DNA from: Syntrophorhabdus sp. | GTDB taxonomy: Bacteria; Desulfobacterota; BSN033; UBA1163 | Assembly (NCBI GenBank): GCA_020724025.1 | Contig: DYHU01000024.1 | Coordinates: 15,327-21,740 of the forward strand | Reading direction: 5' to 3' | DNA: 6,414 nt | In this document: piece after piece, positions 3,199 to 6,414 of the stretch | Position numbering within the stretch: the first letter of the stretch is position 1 | Layout: each line of letters starts with the position of its first letter | Notes under the pieces: model-generated | Seen by the model: the letters and a program-made list of their open reading frames with translations, nothing else | The model's database searches: none | Told to the model about the DNA's origin: nothing | Translations under genes and position numbers: made by a program

Positions 3199-4170
3199 AT
3201 GATAGCTTTTAGAAAATGGTGTTTTATGATTTGCATCGCAATGGTTTTCGTTATTTCAGGTATCTGCCCTGGATTAACCCAGGAGATCAAGGGCCCCATT
3301 AAGATCATCGTGCCCTACGCGGCCGGGGGCAGTTCGGATATTGTGGCTCGACTTATTGCGGACAAAATGAAAGACCTCCTGGGCCAGGCGGTCATTGTTG
3401 AGAACAAACCAGGCGCTGGTGGCCGAATCGGCGCTGAATATGCCAAGGGCCAACCGGGTGATGGGAGCTCCATGCTGGTTATGAATCCCGCTCTGTTTGT
3501 TGTGAGTCCATTGGTTTATTCCAAATTACCCTACGACCCGGACAACGATTTCAAGCCCGTATCCCAAATCCAAGTCTATCAGTTCATCCTCTCTGTCCCG
3601 GCAAGTTCTCCTATTAAGGATGTGAAAGACCTGATCGATTGGATAAAGAAGAATCCGAAACAGGCCAACTACGGTTCCCCGGCTACAGGGAGCCTCCCCC
3701 ACTTCTTCGGTTTAATGATCGGTAAATATGCCGGGGTTGAAATGGTCCATGTGTCTTACAATGGATCAGGCCCTCTTATCACTGCCTTGATCGGTGGTCA
3801 AATTCCAATGGGTGTGGATACTTACGATGCCCAGTCAGCACATCATCCTGATAAAATCCGGATTCTGGCCACTGCTGGAGCTTCCCGCAAGCACCCCAAT
3901 ATCCCAACTTTTAAGGAGTTGGGATACAAGGATATTGAAGGGGCAGGCTGGAATGGGATCATGGTTCCCTCCAAGACACCCCAGGCGGTCATTGACAAGC
4001 TGAACCAGGCAATCGTCAAGGCTGTCAAAATGCCGGATGTGACGCTGAAACTCCAACAGCTTGGGGCTGATGTGAGCGGGACCACAGCAGAAGAATTCGC
4101 CGGAATCATCAAGCAAGATCGCGAAAAATGGGGGCCCATCATCAAGGCATCAGGATTCAAAGCTGAGTGA
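3199..4170 (+). CDS. tctC: TctC/Bug-family periplasmic substrate-binding protein of a tripartite tricarboxylate transporter
   Basis: The 323-residue protein is normal for the family. A Sec signal peptide covers about residues 1-28 (positively charged start, hydrophobic CFMICIAMVFVISG, then the mature protein at about QEIKG). Bug-family hallmarks follow: IVPYAAGGSSDIVAR (37-51), a ligand-binding loop with the conserved Asp, and VENKPGAGG (67-75), then the two-domain venus-flytrap fold to a C-terminal EKWGPIIKASGFK. It captures a carboxylate in the periplasm and delivers it to TctAB; the exact ligand (citrate, tartrate, aromatic acid or other) cannot be read from sequence. AAGGAGG 7 nt before the ATG fixes the start. 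It is first in the operon tctC-tctB-tctA, which suits the high level needed for a binding protein. A Cys in the signal region lacks a proper lipobox, so it is probably soluble rather than a lipoprotein. Confidence 0.95.
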   Translation: MIAFRKWCFMICIAMVFVISGICPGLTQEIKGPIKIIVPYAAGGSSDIVARLIADKMKDLLGQAVIVENKPGAGGRIGAEYAKGQPGDGSSMLVMNPALFVVSPLVYSKLPYDPDNDFKPVSQIQVYQFILSVPASSPIKDVKDLIDWIKKNPKQANYGSPATGSLPHFFGLMIGKYAGVEMVHVSYNGSGPLITALIGGQIPMGVDTYDAQSAHHPDKIRILATAGASRKHPNIPTFKELGYKDIEGAGWNGIMVPSKTPQAVIDKLNQAIVKAVKMPDVTLKLQQLGADVSGTTAEEFAGIIKQDREKWGPIIKASGFKAE

Positions 4171-4212
4171 TCTGACCCTGTGATCGCCCAAACCGTTGCC
4201 CTAGTTCGTTAT

Positions 4213-4241
4213 GTCGGTCCAAGGTTATCCTTTGGGCCGAC
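4213..4241 (+). terminator. Stem-loop after tctC, partial terminator or mRNA-stabilising hairpin
   Basis: GTCGGTCCAAGG (4213-4224) pairs with the segment ending at 4241 over 12 bp, with two wobble pairs and a 5-nt loop. Only an interrupted T-rich run (ATTTATTTT) follows, so termination would be incomplete. Such elements between a binding-protein gene and its membrane subunits typically give more binding protein than permease. Confidence 0.6.
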
Positions 4242-4301
4242 ACCATTTATTTTCCCGCCCACCTCATATCAATCCACAGAGACCAATGGATGGGGGTTGT
4301 G

Positions 4302-4781
4302 ATGCACATCAGAAACACTAAAGATTTAAACGCCGGTCTTATATTTATGCTATTTGGTATAGCCGCAATGGTTTTTGCCAGAAGTTACCAAATCGGCACA
4401 GCGGCAAAGATGGGATCCGGATACTTTCCTTTCATCCTTGGTTTCATGCTTACAGTGTTAGGGTTTGTGATTTCGATAAGGAGTCTCTCCGCAGGAAGAG
4501 GGGTAAGAAGGGCAGTGTCCTTTCGGATTAGGCCGGTTGTCCTCGTGCTTTCTTCTGTTGTCCTCTTCGGGCTGCTCCTTCGGCCACTTGGTCTCTTACT
4601 TTCTACAGTTATTCTTATCATTCTATCAAGCAGGGCGAGTGACGAGCATAAGACAAAGGAAGCCATCCTGAATGCCTTCGTGCTGCTCGCCATCGTTTTA
4701 ATCATCTTTGTTTACTTCCTCAGATTCCAGATACCCCTTTTGCCTTCATTTCTGACCGGCCTAACCTCAATACGAGGATAG
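4302..4781 (+). CDS. tctB: TctB-family small membrane subunit of the tripartite tricarboxylate transporter
   Basis: A 159-residue membrane protein with four predicted spans: about residues 11-28, 41-63, 76-107 (possibly two short spans) and 120-147. The opening RNTKDLNAGLIFMLFG and the motif KMGSGYFPFILG after the first span are typical of TctB, the poorly conserved small subunit that pairs with TctA in the inner membrane. I start at the ATG at 4302 because GGGGG lies 5-6 nt upstream and family members begin with a similar short charged segment; an in-frame ATG at 4290 would add four residues but has a weaker ribosome site. It follows tctC by about 130 nt including a hairpin, and its stop is 5 nt before tctA, so coupling with tctA is tight. 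Confidence 0.9.
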   Translation: MHIRNTKDLNAGLIFMLFGIAAMVFARSYQIGTAAKMGSGYFPFILGFMLTVLGFVISIRSLSAGRGVRRAVSFRIRPVVLVLSSVVLFGLLLRPLGLLLSTVILIILSSRASDEHKTKEAILNAFVLLAIVLIIFVYFLRFQIPLLPSFLTGLTSIRG

Positions 4782-4786
4782 ACGAT

Positions 4787-6301
4787 ATGGATCTCTTTTC
4801 CAATCTGGCGCTCGGTTTTCAAACGGTATTCTGTCCGCAGAACCTTCTCTACTGTTTCCTCGGGACGTTGATCGGGACGCTCATTGGCGTGCTACCGGGG
4901 ATTGGACCCGTTCAGACAATTGCCATCCTCCTCCCCGCAACCTTTGCTTTACCTCCTGTTACGGCTTTGATTATGCTCGCTGGTATCTACTACGGGGCTC
5001 AATATGGCGGGTCTACCACATCCATTTTAGTGAATGTGCCAGGAGAGGCCTCTTCGGTCGTGACCTGCCTGGACGGCTATCAGATGGCCCTTCAGGGTCG
5101 AGCAGGGGCTGCCCTCACGATCGCAGCGCTCGGCTCTTTTGTTGCAGGTTCATTCGCCACACTCCTTCTTGCCGTCTTAGCCATCCCTTTGTCGGAACTT
5201 GCTTTCAAATTCGGACCGGCGGAGTACTTCTCACTGATGGTCTTTGGATTAATCGGTTCCATTGTGTTTGCTTCGGGATCGGTGATCAAAGCCGTGGGGA
5301 TGGTTGTGCTTGGTCTGCTCCTTGGGGTGGTGGGCACGGACATTACGAGCGGCACTCAGCGCTTCTCTTTCGGCATCCCCGAACTGGCCGATGGCATCGG
5401 ATTTGTCCCTCTTGCCATGGGCCTTTTCGGTATATCCGAGATCATCAAGAGCCTTGAACGAAGAGAAAAGCGTGAGATTCTCAAAAGTAAAATAATGGGG
5501 TTTTGGATGTCCAAAAAGGAGATCAAGGCGGCTGCACCCGCTGTGGTTCGTGGAACGCTCACCGGATCCCTGTTGGGAATTCTGCCAGGCGGGGGCGCCA
5601 TCCTCGCTTCATTTATCTCCTATATGCTGGAGAAGAAGATCTCCCGTGACCCTGGAAGTTTTGGTAAAGGCAACATCCGTGGTGTTGCATCTCCAGAGTC
5701 GGCGAACAACGCGGCTTCACAAACCTGCTTCGTACCCCTCCTCACACTCGGGATACCGCCCAATGTCATCTTAGCAATGATGGCTGGCGCAATGATCATT
5801 CACGGCATTCAACCAGGACCCCGGGTCATCAGCAGCAACCCCTCACTCTTCTGGGGTGTTATCGTATCTATGTGGGTCGGCAACGTGATGTTGGTAATCT
5901 TGAACTTGCCGTTGATCCGGATATGGGTGAAACTCCTCTCTGTTCCCTACCGTCTCCTCTACCCTGCCATCCTGCTCTTTTGCTGTATCGGCATCTATAG
6001 CGTTAACAATAATACCTTTGACATCGGGTTAACAGCGCTCTTCGGGCTTCTGGGTTACCTTTTCGCAAAACTTAAATGTGAGCCGGCACCGTTAATCCTG
6101 GGCTTTGTTTTGGGACCGATGATGGAAGAGAATTTGCGGCGAGGCATGCTCCTCTCACGGGGCGATCCTTCGGTCTTTTTCGCCCGTCCGTTGTCTCTTC
6201 TGTTCTTGCTGATGGCCCTTGCCATGTTAGTCGTTATTATCCTCCCGGCCATCCGTCGGAAAAGGGAGGACGCCTTCCACGAGGAAGGGGAGAAAGGGTA
6301 A
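4787..6301 (+). CDS. tctA: TctA-family large permease subunit of the tripartite tricarboxylate transporter
   Basis: The 504-residue protein has full family length and about ten to twelve membrane spans in two homologous halves. The first half has LIGVLPGIGP (32-41) and YYGAQYGGSTTSILVNVPGE (68-87); the second repeats it as LLGILPGGGA (262-271), then GVASPESANNAA (299-310) and LLTLGIPPN (318-326). These are the signature TctA motifs, probably lining the substrate path. It imports the TctC-bound carboxylate using an ion gradient. A hydrophilic loop rich in Lys, Arg and Glu (223-246) separates the halves and should be cytoplasmic; a charged tail (RRKREDAFHEEGEKG) ends the protein. GAGGA lies about 9 nt before the ATG. 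No frameshift or missing motif is seen. Confidence 0.96.
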   Translation: MDLFSNLALGFQTVFCPQNLLYCFLGTLIGTLIGVLPGIGPVQTIAILLPATFALPPVTALIMLAGIYYGAQYGGSTTSILVNVPGEASSVVTCLDGYQMALQGRAGAALTIAALGSFVAGSFATLLLAVLAIPLSELAFKFGPAEYFSLMVFGLIGSIVFASGSVIKAVGMVVLGLLLGVVGTDITSGTQRFSFGIPELADGIGFVPLAMGLFGISEIIKSLERREKREILKSKIMGFWMSKKEIKAAAPAVVRGTLTGSLLGILPGGGAILASFISYMLEKKISRDPGSFGKGNIRGVASPESANNAASQTCFVPLLTLGIPPNVILAMMAGAMIIHGIQPGPRVISSNPSLFWGVIVSMWVGNVMLVILNLPLIRIWVKLLSVPYRLLYPAILLFCCIGIYSVNNNTFDIGLTALFGLLGYLFAKLKCEPAPLILGFVLGPMMEENLRRGMLLSRGDPSVFFARPLSLLFLLMALAMLVVIILPAIRRKREDAFHEEGEKG

Positions 6302-6302
6302 A

Positions 6303-6414
6303 ATGGAGATCAAAATGGCGCAACGGAAGAAATTACCTCTGTATCTCCAAATTGAGTCGATTCTCAAATCGAAAATCCTTACGGGAGAATTGAAGGAGGG
6401 CGATCGTCTTCCTC
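6303..6414 (+). CDS. GntR-family transcriptional regulator (N-terminal part, cut by window end)
   Basis: From ATG at 6303 the frame stays open to the end, about 37 residues. It contains LPLYLQIESILKSKILTGEL followed by KEGDRLP, the first helix and wing-helix entry of a GntR winged-helix DNA-binding domain. The effector domain (FadR, HutC or other subfamily) is outside the window, so ligand class cannot be told; the LPLYLQI start is common in HutC- and FadR-type members. The start codon is 1 nt after the tctA stop. A second in-frame ATG at 6315 has GGAG 6 nt upstream and may be the true start. Cotranscription with tctCBA suggests an autoregulated local repressor acting at the -10 dyad; that link is inferred. 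Confidence 0.88.
   Translation, partial: MEIKMAQRKKLPLYLQIESILKSKILTGELKEGDRLP

Noticed and set aside
3093..3308. 71-codon minus-strand frame opposite the tctC start
   Set aside because: It overlaps the tctC leader and signal peptide region in antisense, lacks a ribosome site and shows no known motif.
3835..4160. Two minus-strand frames of 93 and 105 codons within tctC
   Set aside because: They are antisense shadows of a well-supported Bug-family protein and show no independent coding signal.

Overview
The window looks like chromosomal DNA of a Gram-negative, anaerobe-type member of the Desulfobacterota (former Deltaproteobacteria). This is inference from the combination of an FmdB zinc ribbon, a CopZ-type metallochaperone, two -24/-12 (RpoN) promoters, a GEMM-I cyclic dinucleotide riboswitch next to a type IV pilin, and a TctCBA transporter with a GntR regulator. 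There is no rRNA or tRNA and no intact mobile element.

Layout. (1) 1-160: the Lys-rich end of an unrecognised + strand gene, followed by a strong intrinsic terminator. (2) 168-1320, minus strand: a small HExxH metallopeptidase-like protein, an FmdB zinc ribbon, a CopZ-like heavy-metal-binding protein and a possible 27-aa micro-ORF. A cluster of inverted ATCAGG/CCTGAT words separates fmdB from copZ. A helically phased AAGTAGAC repeat array lies upstream of the micro-ORF. (3) 1321-2024, + strand: an RpoN promoter, a GEMM-I riboswitch carrying a two-hairpin insertion at its ligand junction, an intrinsic terminator, and a 40-aa membrane protein that begins 37 nt after the terminator U-tract. (4) 2205-2715: a second RpoN promoter and a type IV pilin whose ribosome binding site lies in one arm of a perfect 10-bp inverted repeat. 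(5) 2752-2915, minus strand: a decayed C-terminal fragment resembling DUF3047 proteins. (6) 2990-6301, + strand: a sigma-70 promoter with a dyad over its -10 and an adjacent Fur-like box, then tctC, tctB and tctA (a tripartite tricarboxylate-type transporter). (7) 6303 to the end: the N-terminus of a GntR-family regulator, probably the local regulator of the transporter.

How it fits together. Region 3-4 reads as a surface or motility module under RpoN control, with a cyclic dinucleotide checkpoint on the small membrane protein and a possible translational lock on the pilin. Region 6-7 reads as a self-regulated organic-acid uptake operon: TctC captures the substrate in the periplasm, TctA and TctB carry it across the inner membrane, and the GntR protein probably senses it or a metabolite. 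The most unusual item is the riboswitch. Its conserved GEMM-I segments are all recognisable, but 56 nt forming two strong hairpins sit between the GACGC and AAAGCC segments that are normally contiguous.
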